Origin: Bacteroidota bacterium
GTDB taxonomy: Bacteria; Bacteroidota; Bacteroidia; Cytophagales; Cyclobacteriaceae
NCBI GenBank assembly: GCA_018266435.1
Contig: JAFEAL010000002.1
Location: 1 to 64,000 of the forward strand
DNA: 64,000 nt
Direction: 5' to 3'
Shown: in pieces, positions 34,374 to 42,342 of the stretch
Layout of the letters: each line of letters opens with the position of its first letter
Numbering within the stretch: position 1 is the first letter of the stretch
Notes under the pieces: model-generated
Told to the model about the DNA's origin: nothing
What the model saw: only the letters and a program-made list of their open reading frames with translations
Databases searched by the model: none
Translations under genes and position numbers: made by a program

Positions 34374-35648
34374 TCATATCCGTTGCAGCACTTCGCCCCG
34401 GTGTGCGTCTAATTTTAACAGAATAAAAAGCAATATGGTAAAGCCCCACAAGGCTGACCCCCCGTAACTGAAAAACGGAAGCGGAATTCCGATCACCGGA
34501 AACAAACCAATGGTCATTCCGATGTTCACGGCAAAATGAAAAAAGAAAATACTCGCCACACTGTAAGCATATACCCGGTTAAAACGGTTCTTTTGTCGCT
34601 CAGCCAAAAAAATAATTCTTAACAGCAGGGCTACAAAAAGGGTAATCACAATAAAGCTTCCAATCCATCCATGCTCTTCACCAATCGTGCAAAAAATAAA
34701 ATCAGTGCTTTGAGCGGGCACAAAATCAAATTTTGTTTGGGTGCCTTTTAAAAATCCTTTACCAAAAAAACCTCCGCTTCCGATAGCAATTTTAGATTGC
34801 GTTACATTCCAGCCAAAACCAAGCGGGTCAGCATCCGGATTAATCAGGGCTTTAACTCGGTTTTGCTGATGTGGTTTTAAAACGTGATGCACCACATAGT
34901 CCACACTTTCTATCACCCCGCTGATCAGCAAAGCGCCCACTGTCAGCAGTACGATTCGCCTGAGTCTCTTTTTTCCCATAACAATCAACCCAAGCAGCAC
35001 CACCCCTATGGCTATGTGTAAATAAATTGGGTGAGGAATTAACAAAGTCAAAATAAAAATCACGGCAGCGCATATCCCAACAATCAGGAGAAAGGGCGAC
35101 ATACCTTCGCGAAAAAAAACCAAAATGAACGAAGTGAAAACCAAAGCTGTACCGGTATCTTTTTGCAGAAGAATCAGTCCCATCGGCACGCCAATCAAAA
35201 TAAATAACATGGCTTGGTTTCTCAGGTTATCCATCCTAAACCCCACCGAGCCCATGTACTTGGCTACAGCCAGTGCTGTAACAAACTTGGCAAACTCTGA
35301 GGGTTGCACACCAAACGAACCGATGCCGATCCACGCTTTGTTGCCGCCCACCTCTTTGCCGATGATCGGAACACTCAATAAAACCAATAATAAAATGCCA
35401 TATAAAATGTAAGCAAATGTTTCATAAAACCGCATGTCGATAATAGTGATGACCAGTGCAATCAATGCCGATGCAACAATAAATAATAATTGCCTGCCTG
35501 AGTTGAGCGATAAATCAAAAATAGATTGGTTGGCATTTTCATCGTACACGGCTGCAAACACATTCATCCAGCCAAACGTTACCAACACCAGGTAAAGCAT
35601 TACGGTAACCCAATCAATCGAACCCGATATGTCATCGCCTCTTCTCAT
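34374..35648 (-). CDS. rodA: rod-shape peptidoglycan glycosyltransferase RodA
   Basis: This SEDS-family membrane protein polymerises lipid II for cell elongation together with PBP2. The 424 residues hold about ten membrane helices. Signatures include 'IGSFGVQPSEFAKF' and 'LQKDTGTALVF' and, at the end, 'TIGLFPVIGIPLPFFSYGGSA'. It is the last gene of the minus-strand mreB-mreC-mreD-mrdA-rodA operon and overlaps the mrdA stop by 4 bases. It is slightly longer than E. coli RodA (370), as usual in Bacteroidota. Confidence 0.96.
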   Translation of the reverse strand: MRRGDDISGSIDWVTVMLYLVLVTFGWMNVFAAVYDENANQSIFDLSLNSGRQLLFIVASALIALVITIIDMRFYETFAYILYGILLLVLLSVPIIGKEVGGNKAWIGIGSFGVQPSEFAKFVTALAVAKYMGSVGFRMDNLRNQAMLFILIGVPMGLILLQKDTGTALVFTSFILVFFREGMSPFLLIVGICAAVIFILTLLIPHPIYLHIAIGVVLLGLIVMGKKRLRRIVLLTVGALLISGVIESVDYVVHHVLKPHQQNRVKALINPDADPLGFGWNVTQSKIAIGSGGFFGKGFLKGTQTKFDFVPAQSTDFIFCTIGEEHGWIGSFIVITLFVALLLRIIFLAERQKNRFNRVYAYSVASIFFFHFAVNIGMTIGLFPVIGIPLPFFSYGGSALWGFTILLFILLKLDAHRGEVLQRI

Positions 35649-37462
35649 TTCGCAAAAATTCCGGCCATGACATAATCTTCAATGTATTGCCTGCGTGTTT
35701 TCTTAAACAAATACTGTTCTATCATCAGGCTGGCGATGCTCGCTGCTGCACCGGCACCTTGCCCACCGTGTTCTACATAAACTGAAATAGCAATTTTAGG
35801 ATTTACTCGTGGCGCAAAAGCGATAAAAACGGAATGCGCAGGAAACGGATCATTTTGCACGGTGCCGGTTTTTCCGCACACCACCACATCGGGCAGTTTG
35901 GCATACCATTGGCCTGTGCCTGCATCAACTACTTGCTGCATGGCATCTACGGCTATCTTAAAATAAGACGAATCGATCGTGGTGTAGTGCCGCTCGGTGT
36001 ATTGCGGCAAGGGCTTATTCTCTTTACCAATTCCTTTGATTAGATGTGGTGTATAATAAAACCCACGGTTGGCTACCGTGGCGGCAAAATTGGCCATCTG
36101 CAGTGGCACCACCAGATTTTCACCCTCACCAATCGCTATCGAATAAATGTTAGAAAATTTCCACGGCCGGTTGTTGTAGGCTTTGTCATAGTAAGCAGGT
36201 GTGGGAATCAGCCCGTCTTTTTCGTTAGGCAGATCAATGCCAAGCCGGTTACCAAAACCAAAGCTGGTGATGTGCGAGTCCCACTCTTTCAGACCGATGC
36301 GCGCATCGCTGAACGGATCGTTGGCCTTGCCTTGATTGAGCATCCTGCGAAGCACCGTATAAAAATAAACGTTGCACGAGTTAGCAATGGCGCCACGTAA
36401 ATCTTCGTTGGTGTGGGGGCCGTGGCAGCCAATGATGGTTCGGTCGCACACAATTCGTGTTTCAGGGGTGATCACTTTTTCCTGAAGGGCTGTCATGGCC
36501 TGGGCAATTTTAAATATAGAGCCAGGGCGGTACTGCGCCATGAGTGGCCGGTTGAACAACGGCTTCATCGTATCAGTACTGATGAGTTTATAGTTAGAAC
36601 TGTATTTTTTTCCGGTTAGCAAATTCGGGTCATACGAAGGACCCGACACCAGCGCTAGAACTTCTCCGGTAGCCGGCTCAATGGCAACAATGCTTCCGGC
36701 TTTTCCTTTCATTAATTTTTCACCATACCGTTGTAAATTCAAGTCAATGCTCGAAGTCAAATCTTGACCGGGCACAGAAATGGTGTCATATTCTCCGTTT
36801 TTAAATGAGCCTTTTTCAATTCCTTGTACATCGCGTAGTTTGAAGCGCACACCCCGTTGCCCGCGCAATTGTTTTTCGTAAAAGGCTTCTATACCACTCT
36901 GTCCGATATAGTCGCCTTGCTTGTAAATTTTTGATTCGTCATTTTTCAGTTGTTCCTTACTGATCTCGCTCACATAACCTAGCGCATTGGCCAATGCCGG
37001 AGTAGAATAAGCTCTGGTGGTACGAGCTTGGATATAAAAACCGGGAAATTCTTCTATCCGATCTTGAACTCGTGCCCATTCTTCAGAAGATAACTGACTC
37101 AAAAATCGCATGGGTTTTACAGCCGAGTATTCTTTCTTTTTTGCCCTAAGGTCTTTGAAATGTTTTCTCAACTCCTGACGTGTCAGGTTAAATACCTGGC
37201 AGAATTTTGCCGAATCAAAATTTTTTATGTCTTTAACAATCACTTGCAAATCGTACTCGGGTGTATTGAATACAATCAGCTTTCCATTGCGGTCGGTTAT
37301 CAATCCACGAAACGGATATTCAATAACCCGCAAAATTGAATTACTGTTAGCTAAATCGGCATATCGGTTATCCACCACCTGAACAAAAAATAACTTGGTG
37401 AGGAAGACAAAACCTACCAGCACAAATACAACTTGAAATATTTCTTTTCTGCCCTCGTTCAT
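35645..37462 (-). CDS. mrdA: penicillin-binding protein 2 (elongation transpeptidase)
   Basis: This is a periplasmic class B PBP anchored by one helix (about 8-25 after MNEGRKEIFQ). The transpeptidase motifs are S-I-F-K in 'RPGSIFKIAQ' (about 317-320), S-C-N in 'ANSCNVYFY' and K-T-G in 'VCGKTGTVQN' (about 530). The pedestal domain has 'YSTPALANALGYVSEI'. I start at ATG 37462 (605 residues), which overlaps mreD by 4 bases; a longer frame upstream reaches into mreD and lacks protein character. It forms the elongasome with RodA and MreBCD. Confidence 0.95.
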   Translation of the reverse strand: MNEGRKEIFQVVFVLVGFVFLTKLFFVQVVDNRYADLANSNSILRVIEYPFRGLITDRNGKLIVFNTPEYDLQVIVKDIKNFDSAKFCQVFNLTRQELRKHFKDLRAKKKEYSAVKPMRFLSQLSSEEWARVQDRIEEFPGFYIQARTTRAYSTPALANALGYVSEISKEQLKNDESKIYKQGDYIGQSGIEAFYEKQLRGQRGVRFKLRDVQGIEKGSFKNGEYDTISVPGQDLTSSIDLNLQRYGEKLMKGKAGSIVAIEPATGEVLALVSGPSYDPNLLTGKKYSSNYKLISTDTMKPLFNRPLMAQYRPGSIFKIAQAMTALQEKVITPETRIVCDRTIIGCHGPHTNEDLRGAIANSCNVYFYTVLRRMLNQGKANDPFSDARIGLKEWDSHITSFGFGNRLGIDLPNEKDGLIPTPAYYDKAYNNRPWKFSNIYSIAIGEGENLVVPLQMANFAATVANRGFYYTPHLIKGIGKENKPLPQYTERHYTTIDSSYFKIAVDAMQQVVDAGTGQWYAKLPDVVVCGKTGTVQNDPFPAHSVFIAFAPRVNPKIAISVYVEHGGQGAGAAASIASLMIEQYLFKKTRRQYIEDYVMAGIFAK

Positions 37463-37974
37463 ATTCTTCTGCGTCTGGGCGACAAATATTGAAGCACCAC
37501 CAGTATTGTCAGGGTAAACAGTAAACTTCCAATTGTTTTGAGCATGGAATACCAAAACAAAGAAAAGCCAGCTGACTCTACCAGAAACAAAGTTAAGTGA
37601 TGTAGAAACACGAGCGGCACGGTATAAACTAAAAACCACTGCAGGCCATGTTCGGCCATCGATGGTGAGGCTCCCGCGTCATATCCGCCTTGTGGAGTGA
37701 TCACGGCCAGCCAATAATTACGGATATACCCAATCAGTACGAGCGTAAATGCATGCAGGCCCAAACTGTTATAAAAAATATCGATGAAGAAACCCATGGT
37801 AAAACCCAGAAGCATCAGCACCAGGCTATTGGTCTCGATGGGTAATAGCAAAATAAATGCGATGTAAAAAAAACAAAAACCAGTATTGAACAGCACAAGG
37901 TTTTTAAACAGTACTACCTGCACCAAAATATAGACAAAGAATGAAAAGAATTGAATAAGGATGGATCGGTTCAT
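37459..37974 (-). CDS. mreD: rod-shape-determining protein MreD
   Basis: The 171-residue integral membrane protein has about five helices ('LIQFFSFFVYILVQVVLFKNL', 'FYIAFILLLPIETNSLVLML', 'GFTMGFFIDIFYNSLGLHAF'). 'GFFIDIFYNSLGLH' matches the conserved MreD centre. It lies between mreC and mrdA, overlapping each by 4 bases, so the coupled order is as expected for the elongasome. MreD helps position MreC and PBP2. Confidence 0.9.
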   Translation of the reverse strand: MNRSILIQFFSFFVYILVQVVLFKNLVLFNTGFCFFYIAFILLLPIETNSLVLMLLGFTMGFFIDIFYNSLGLHAFTLVLIGYIRNYWLAVITPQGGYDAGASPSMAEHGLQWFLVYTVPLVFLHHLTLFLVESAGFSLFWYSMLKTIGSLLFTLTILVVLQYLSPRRRRI

Positions 37975-38810
37975 TTTGGTTCGCCAATAGTTTTTGTTTC
38001 CAATGAATCACGTTCTTTTTTCAGATTGTTTTTTATCACTTCCACAAATGAAAGTTTGCTGAAATCAAGACCCAACTCTACTTTAATATCATAAAAGAGT
38101 GATTCTTCTTTCAGTTCAATTTCTTTAATCTTACCAACAAAAATACCCCGGGGAAAAATGGCATTGTATTCTGAGGTTACAATAGAATCGCCCACCACGG
38201 GCTTTACGTGTCGGGGGATGTATTTAAGATTTGTGAGCTGCGGGTTGGTACCGTCCCACTGAACGGTGCCAAAGTGGCCCGTGCGTTTGATCAGGCACGA
38301 AACCTGTTCATCTAAATTCAGGATGGAAATCAATACGGCATAATGAGGAGAAACTGATTTTACTTTGCCCACTACATTGTTTGCACTGATTACGGCCATG
38401 CCGGGTTTTATTCCTGAGTTTTCGCCCCGGTCAATCGTGATAAAATTTTTATAGTACTTCGTTGAATTGTTGATTACCCGCGCACTGATAAAATCATATT
38501 GGTTGATGAGTGCTGAATCTGTATTAGCTTTTGTTGGGCTGAAGTGAAGTGCCTGATTTTGTCTTTCTACTTTTTTGCGGAGTTGGTTATTCTCTTGTGC
38601 CAACAACGCGTTAATACTTGTTAAAGCAAAATAATCGCGAATGTTTTGCGAGGTGGTATGTATCCGGGCAAAAAAAGCATTGGAGGTATTGAAATAAGCT
38701 GCACTTTGGTACTGATTGTTTTTTACGACCAGCCAAATGCAAAATAATTCCAGCAGCAAAAAGGTGAAAAAGGCCCGGTAGGTATAAACAAAATTGAGCA
38801 GCCGTTCCAT
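37971..38810 (-). CDS. mreC: rod-shape-determining protein MreC
   Basis: A single N-terminal membrane helix (about 10-30) is followed by a coiled coil ('ALLAQENNQLRKKVERQN', about 64-85). Then comes the periplasmic double beta-barrel with 'GENSGIKPGMAVISANNVVGKVKSV' and 'GDSIVTSEYNAIFPRGIFVGKI', the hallmark of MreC. The 279 residues are normal. MreC links MreB to PBP2. It sits 4 bases downstream of mreB and overlaps mreD by 4 bases. Confidence 0.93.
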   Translation of the reverse strand: MERLLNFVYTYRAFFTFLLLELFCIWLVVKNNQYQSAAYFNTSNAFFARIHTTSQNIRDYFALTSINALLAQENNQLRKKVERQNQALHFSPTKANTDSALINQYDFISARVINNSTKYYKNFITIDRGENSGIKPGMAVISANNVVGKVKSVSPHYAVLISILNLDEQVSCLIKRTGHFGTVQWDGTNPQLTNLKYIPRHVKPVVGDSIVTSEYNAIFPRGIFVGKIKEIELKEESLFYDIKVELGLDFSKLSFVEVIKNNLKKERDSLETKTIGEPK

Positions 38811-38814
38811 GCTG

Positions 38815-39840
38815 TCAGGTCATAAGCACTTTGCGGTAATGGTTAAGGTTTTTCAAGGTTACGCCCGTGCCGCGCACCACTGCCCTGAGTGGATCTTCGG
38901 CTACGTGAATGGGTAGTTTGGTTTTCAAAGCCAGGCGTTTGTCTAACCCGCGCAACAGAGCACCTCCGCCAGTCAAGTAAATACCTCGTTCATAAATATC
39001 GGCCGAGAGTTCGGGGGGTGAAAGCTCCAAGGCCTTCAACACCGCCTCTTCCAATTTGGAAATGGATTTATCCAAGGCAAAGGCTATTTCCGAGTATGAA
39101 ATTTTGATTGTTTTCGGGATGCCTGTCATCAAATCGCGGCCGCGGATTTCATAATCATCGGGGCCGTCATCCAACTCTGTCATAGCAGAGCCGGCTTCAA
39201 TTTTTACACGTTCGGCTGAGCGCTCACCGATCAATAGGTTATGCTGCCTGCGCATGTAATCCAAAATGTCGCGGTTAAAGGTATCGCCCGCGATGCGGAT
39301 GGATTGATCGCATACAATTCCTGAAAGGGCAATCACGGCAATATCAGTCGTTCCTCCACCGATGTCCACTACCATGTTTCCGATCGGTTGTTCAATATCA
39401 ATACCCGAGCCGATGGCTGCCGCAATGGGCTCGTAGATCATATACACTTCTTTGGCATTGGCGTGCTCGGCCGAATCGCGCACGGCACGTTTCTCCACCT
39501 CAGTAATGGCCGCAGGAATACAGATCACCATGCGCAACGAGGGTGGAAAAAATCTGCGGCCTGTGTCAATCATTTTGATCAATCCGCGAATCATCATCTC
39601 GGCTGCGTGAAAATCGGCAATCACGCCTTCTTTCAGCGGACGGATGGTCTTGATGTTGTCGTGTGTTTTTTCGTGCATCTGCATGGCCTCGCGCCCGATG
39701 GCCAGTACCTTGTTGTTGATTTTATCAATCGCAATAATGCTCGGCTCATCCACCACTACTTTGTCTTTGTGGATGATGAGTGTATTGGCGGTGCCCAGAT
39801 CTATGGCAATGTCGCTGGTGAAAAAGTCAAAAAGTCCCAT
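38815..39840 (-). CDS. mreB: rod-shape-determining actin homologue MreB
   Basis: The 341-residue cytoplasmic actin-like filament protein begins 'MGLFDFFTSDIAIDLGTANTL' (phosphate-1). Phosphate-2 is 'VVDIGGGTTDIAVIAL', and the adenosine motif region is 'GIYLTGGGALLRGLD'. It organises cell-wall elongation along the membrane. It is first in the mreBCD-mrdA-rodA operon; the 457-base region before it should hold its promoter. The cell is therefore likely rod-shaped, at least in part of its life. Confidence 0.97.
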   Translation of the reverse strand: MGLFDFFTSDIAIDLGTANTLIIHKDKVVVDEPSIIAIDKINNKVLAIGREAMQMHEKTHDNIKTIRPLKEGVIADFHAAEMMIRGLIKMIDTGRRFFPPSLRMVICIPAAITEVEKRAVRDSAEHANAKEVYMIYEPIAAAIGSGIDIEQPIGNMVVDIGGGTTDIAVIALSGIVCDQSIRIAGDTFNRDILDYMRRQHNLLIGERSAERVKIEAGSAMTELDDGPDDYEIRGRDLMTGIPKTIKISYSEIAFALDKSISKLEEAVLKALELSPPELSADIYERGIYLTGGGALLRGLDKRLALKTKLPIHVAEDPLRAVVRGTGVTLKNLNHYRKVLMT

Positions 39841-39925
39841 GTATTAAATATCCCTCCTGCTAATTTTAGCGTGAAATTAAAAGAAATAATTAAGGCAAAC
39901 TTGTTTCGGGTGAATATTTGATAAT

Positions 39926-40128
39926 CTATCTAAAATCGACATTCATCAACCCCTTATCGGCTGTTAGGAGGGAGATGTTTTCGGTGAAGGTTATTGCCAC
40001 CATCTTTGCATCAGTCAGTCAATACTGCACAAATGCCTGAGTTTAGCTGTTTGTCTATTGATTTTTGTACTGCTTTGAATGATTTGGCAATCGTCCAAAA
40101 ATTCTTCGATAAGTTTTTTGTGTTTAAC
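39926..40128 (-). pseudogene. remnant of a PIN-domain (VapC-like) toxin gene
   Basis: Two minus-strand frames read as consecutive parts of a PIN ribonuclease. The first, from about 40128, is 'KHKKLIEEFLDDCQIIQ' continuing to 'NRQTAKLRHLCSI'. After a frameshift at the CAGTCAGTC run (40012-40020) the second reads 'LTDAKMVAITFTENISLL' and 'TADKGLMNVDFR', then stop. The order, with acidic D in LTDA and T/D in TADK, matches VapC C-terminal halves. The N-terminal metal site is missing and stops interrupt it upstream. It lies in the 457-base mreB-purH spacer; 40129-40297 shows only possible further debris. No antitoxin was seen. Confidence 0.5.
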
Positions 40129-40297
40129 ACCCGCCTAAAAAGCCGGTTGTTCTTTTGGAGGTGAATATTTTGGGTACGAAAGCAGCCATGGCTTTTCTTG
40201 GCAAGCAACTTAATTTTTCGTCAATTAATATTTCTGAATCACACCTCTTTTTTGATAACTGCCGCTTGCAGGGTTATTTTTTAGTTATGAATAGAAC

Positions 40298-41824
40298 TCA
40301 ATGTTTAAAATGCCTGAACCCGGTAAAGACCATGGCCATGTTATGCGCATCACAAAAATTGATGGAGTCTTGGTCTTTGATGGAACCTCCGGGCTGGATG
40401 ACGGCTTCAATGCCTTGCTGATGGGCAATCTCCACACAATCCGGAAAAGGAAAAAACGCATCGGATGCCATCACTGCGCCCTTCAGGCTAAACCCAAACG
40501 ACTTTGCTTTTTCAATCGCTTGCCTGAGTGCATCTACCCGGCTGGTTTGCCCCACTCCGCTCGATAGCATTTGTCCTTCTACAGCCAATATGATTGTATT
40601 GGACTTGGTATGTTTGCAAATTTTACTGGCAAACAAAAGTGCGTTCACCTCGGCCGATGAAGGCGTTCGCTTCGTCATCGTTTTTAAATCATTCTTTGTG
40701 TCGGTATGCAAATCCAAATCCTGTTCTATCACTCCGTTTAATAAACTCTTGAATTGTTTGGTGGCGGAAAGTCTTTGCTTTTGTTTTAAAATAATTCGGT
40801 TTTTTTTCGATTTCAAAAGTTCAAGAGCTGAGAGTTCATAGTCCGGGGCAATTAATATCTCAAAGAATAATTTATTCATCTCTTCAGCCGCGGCAAGATT
40901 AACTTTTTGGTTGGAGGCCAGCACACCACCAAAGGCTGAAACGGTGTCGGCCTGAAATGCTTTGAGGTAAGCTTCTTTAACAGATGAGCCGGTTGCCACT
41001 CCGCACGCATTAGTATGTTTGATAATGACAAACGCGGTTTCACCTTCAAACTCCCTCACCAGGTTAACGGCCGCATCAACATCAACTAAATTATTATATG
41101 AAAGTTCTTTGCCGTTTAGCTGATCGAAAAGTCCATCCAGATTGCCAAAGTAAATTCCTTTTTGGTGCGGGTTCTCACCATAGCGAAGGGCTTTTCCATT
41201 AGAGTAGCTCGACTTAAAGCTTGGGATATTTTGTTCCTGGTTAAAATACCCAAAGATGGCTGTATCGTAATGTGAGGTGACATTAAAAGCCAGCGCGGCA
41301 AATCGTTTGCGATCAGAAAGATCGGTTGATGAGTTTTTGTTTTTCAGCAATTCAAGGACTTCTGCATACTGATTGCGCGATGAAACAATGAGCACATCGT
41401 TGAAGTTTTTTGCTGCACCCCGAATGAGTGAAATACCCCCGATATCAATTTTCTCAACAATATCTTCTTCGCTTCCGCCCTTGGCTACGGTTTCTTCAAA
41501 TGGATAAAGATCAACGATCACCAAATCAAGGGGAGCGATTTTAAATTCTGCCGCTTGTTTCACATCACCCGCATCTGCTCTGCGATAAAGAATGCCACCA
41601 AAAACTGCGGGGTGCAACGTTTTCACGCGACCGCCAAAAATAGAAGGATAGCCTGTCAGGTGCTCTACGGGCGTTACTTTGTAACCGAGCTTCTCAATAA
41701 ACTCTTGTGTACCTCCGGTGGAAATAAATTCTACGTTGTGCTTAGCCAGTTGATGAACGATGGGCTCAAGGCCATCTTTATAGAAGACTGAAATCAGTGC
41801 TCGGGTAATTTTTTTACTGCTCAT
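40298..41824 (-). CDS. purH: bifunctional AICAR transformylase/IMP cyclohydrolase
   Basis: PurH carries out the last two steps of IMP synthesis. The N-terminal IMP cyclohydrolase domain (about 1-190) starts 'RALISVFYKDGLEPIVHQLA' and has 'STGGTQEFIEKLGYKVTPVE'. The AICAR transformylase domain (about 195-508) has 'ALRYGENPHQ' and the catalytic Lys-His in 'VIIKHTNACGVA'. The 508 residues are standard, and the C-terminus 'GFRHFKH' is the usual end. A full TACCTTTG box lies 21 bases before its ATG. It precedes mreB on the same strand. Confidence 0.97.
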   Translation of the reverse strand: MSSKKITRALISVFYKDGLEPIVHQLAKHNVEFISTGGTQEFIEKLGYKVTPVEHLTGYPSIFGGRVKTLHPAVFGGILYRRADAGDVKQAAEFKIAPLDLVIVDLYPFEETVAKGGSEEDIVEKIDIGGISLIRGAAKNFNDVLIVSSRNQYAEVLELLKNKNSSTDLSDRKRFAALAFNVTSHYDTAIFGYFNQEQNIPSFKSSYSNGKALRYGENPHQKGIYFGNLDGLFDQLNGKELSYNNLVDVDAAVNLVREFEGETAFVIIKHTNACGVATGSSVKEAYLKAFQADTVSAFGGVLASNQKVNLAAAEEMNKLFFEILIAPDYELSALELLKSKKNRIILKQKQRLSATKQFKSLLNGVIEQDLDLHTDTKNDLKTMTKRTPSSAEVNALLFASKICKHTKSNTIILAVEGQMLSSGVGQTSRVDALRQAIEKAKSFGFSLKGAVMASDAFFPFPDCVEIAHQQGIEAVIQPGGSIKDQDSINFCDAHNMAMVFTGFRHFKH

Positions 41825-41844
41825 GAAAGAAAATTTTGGGAGTG

Positions 41845-41852
41845 CAAAGGTA
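41845..41852 (-). promoter_or_regulatory. Bacteroidota -7 box for purH (TACCTTTG)
   Basis: On the minus strand TACCTTTG ends about 21 bases before the purH ATG and matches TAnnTTTG in full. The -33 element is not clear. Confidence 0.5.
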
Positions 41853-42193
41853 ATTGATTGTAGAAATTTGAGGCTTCATTTTTCAACAACAAGCAAAAGT
41901 GTCGATAAAAGCTAATAAACTTTGTTTTTACACAGTTTCCTAATAGCCTGAAAGTGTTTGATTAGGTGACCCGATAAAAAGCGCGTCTTTAACTAGAAAT
42001 AACTCAAAGGAATTAGTTGATTTTACACGGGCAGAGTGCAGAAAATTCTTGCCCGAATTACCAGAAGAGTTTTATAGAAAGTAATGCCTGAACTTCGTCA
42101 AAAAGAATAATCAAACACTCGTTAGTTAAAAAAACTTAAAAAACAGTAAGTCATTAGTTGCATGAAGTTTTTTTTTCCTTTTTCTTTACGCCC
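41853..42193. other. AT-rich spacer upstream of the aromatic operon leader
   Basis: About 340 bases between the purH promoter box and the leader peptide. The operon promoter must lie here, but no exact TAnnTTTG match with a proper -33 element stands out; TAAACTTTG near 41915 is one base too long. A 41-codon open stretch on the plus strand (about 41967-42082, ending 'CRKFLPELPEEFYRK') looks protein-like but has no start or recognised family, so it is not called as a gene. No RNA gene was identified. Confidence 0.5.
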
Positions 42194-42259
42194 ATGAACA
42201 ACACCCAGCGATTTTATTTTTGGTTTTACTTTTATCAACTCCACCGGGGCTTGAGGTAA
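42194..42259 (+). CDS. aromatic leader peptide for attenuation of the Phe/Tyr operon
   Basis: This 21-codon ORF (ATG to TAA) begins MNNTQ and continues RFYFWFYFYQLHRGLR. It has eight aromatic codons in a row: four Phe, three Tyr, one Trp. It ends 45 bases before a terminator hairpin and 84 bases before pheA. The run of Phe and Tyr codons would stall a ribosome when charged tRNA-Phe or tRNA-Tyr is short, as in E. coli pheL or the trp leader. Its coding also contributes RNA segments: GCGATTTTA at 42208-42216 and CGGGGCTT at 42245-42252 take part in the alternative structures described for the attenuator. Confidence 0.85.
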   Translation: MNNTQRFYFWFYFYQLHRGLR

Positions 42260-42330
42260 AATCGCTTAGTCATAGTTAGAAAAAGACAAACGAAAATAAC
42301 AACAAAAGCCCCGACCCTATCGGGGCTTTT
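42208..42330 (+). promoter_or_regulatory. transcription attenuator: alternative RNA structures before pheA
   Basis: Four pairing segments are visible. (1) GCGATTTTA 42208-42216 is complementary to TAAAATCGC 42257-42265, a 9-bp stem that straddles the aromatic codons and the stop. (2) CGGGGCTT 42245-42252 is complementary to AAGCCCCG 42306-42313, the 5' arm of the terminator, and can act as antiterminator. (3) AAAAGCCCCG 42304-42313 pairs with CGGGGCTTTT 42321-42330 as terminator. A ribosome stalled in the aromatic run leaves segment 2 free to form the antiterminator. A ribosome reaching the stop would cover it, so the terminator forms. Confidence 0.8.
42304..42330 (+). terminator. attenuator terminator before pheA
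   Basis: AAAAGCCCCG and CGGGGCTTTT make a perfect 10-bp stem with a 7-nt loop (ACCCTAT) and a T-run inside the 3' arm. It stands 13 bases before the pheA ATG, so it acts inside the operon leader, not at an operon end. Confidence 0.92.
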
Positions 42331-42342
42331 CATTTGTACCCT

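Noticed and set aside
37463-37639. 59-residue N-terminal extension of mrdA
   Set aside because: It lies within mreD, has no protein character, and the 4-base overlap start at 37462 gives a standard PBP2 N-terminus.
39388-39921. 177-codon plus-strand ORF opposite mreB
   Set aside because: Complement of the conserved MreB gene. The His/Cys-rich translation is unlike a real protein, so it is a shadow.
41905-41940. Promoter of the aromatic operon at TAAACTTTG
   Set aside because: The spacer within the -7 motif is one base too long and the distance to the leader is about 270 bases, so it was not called.
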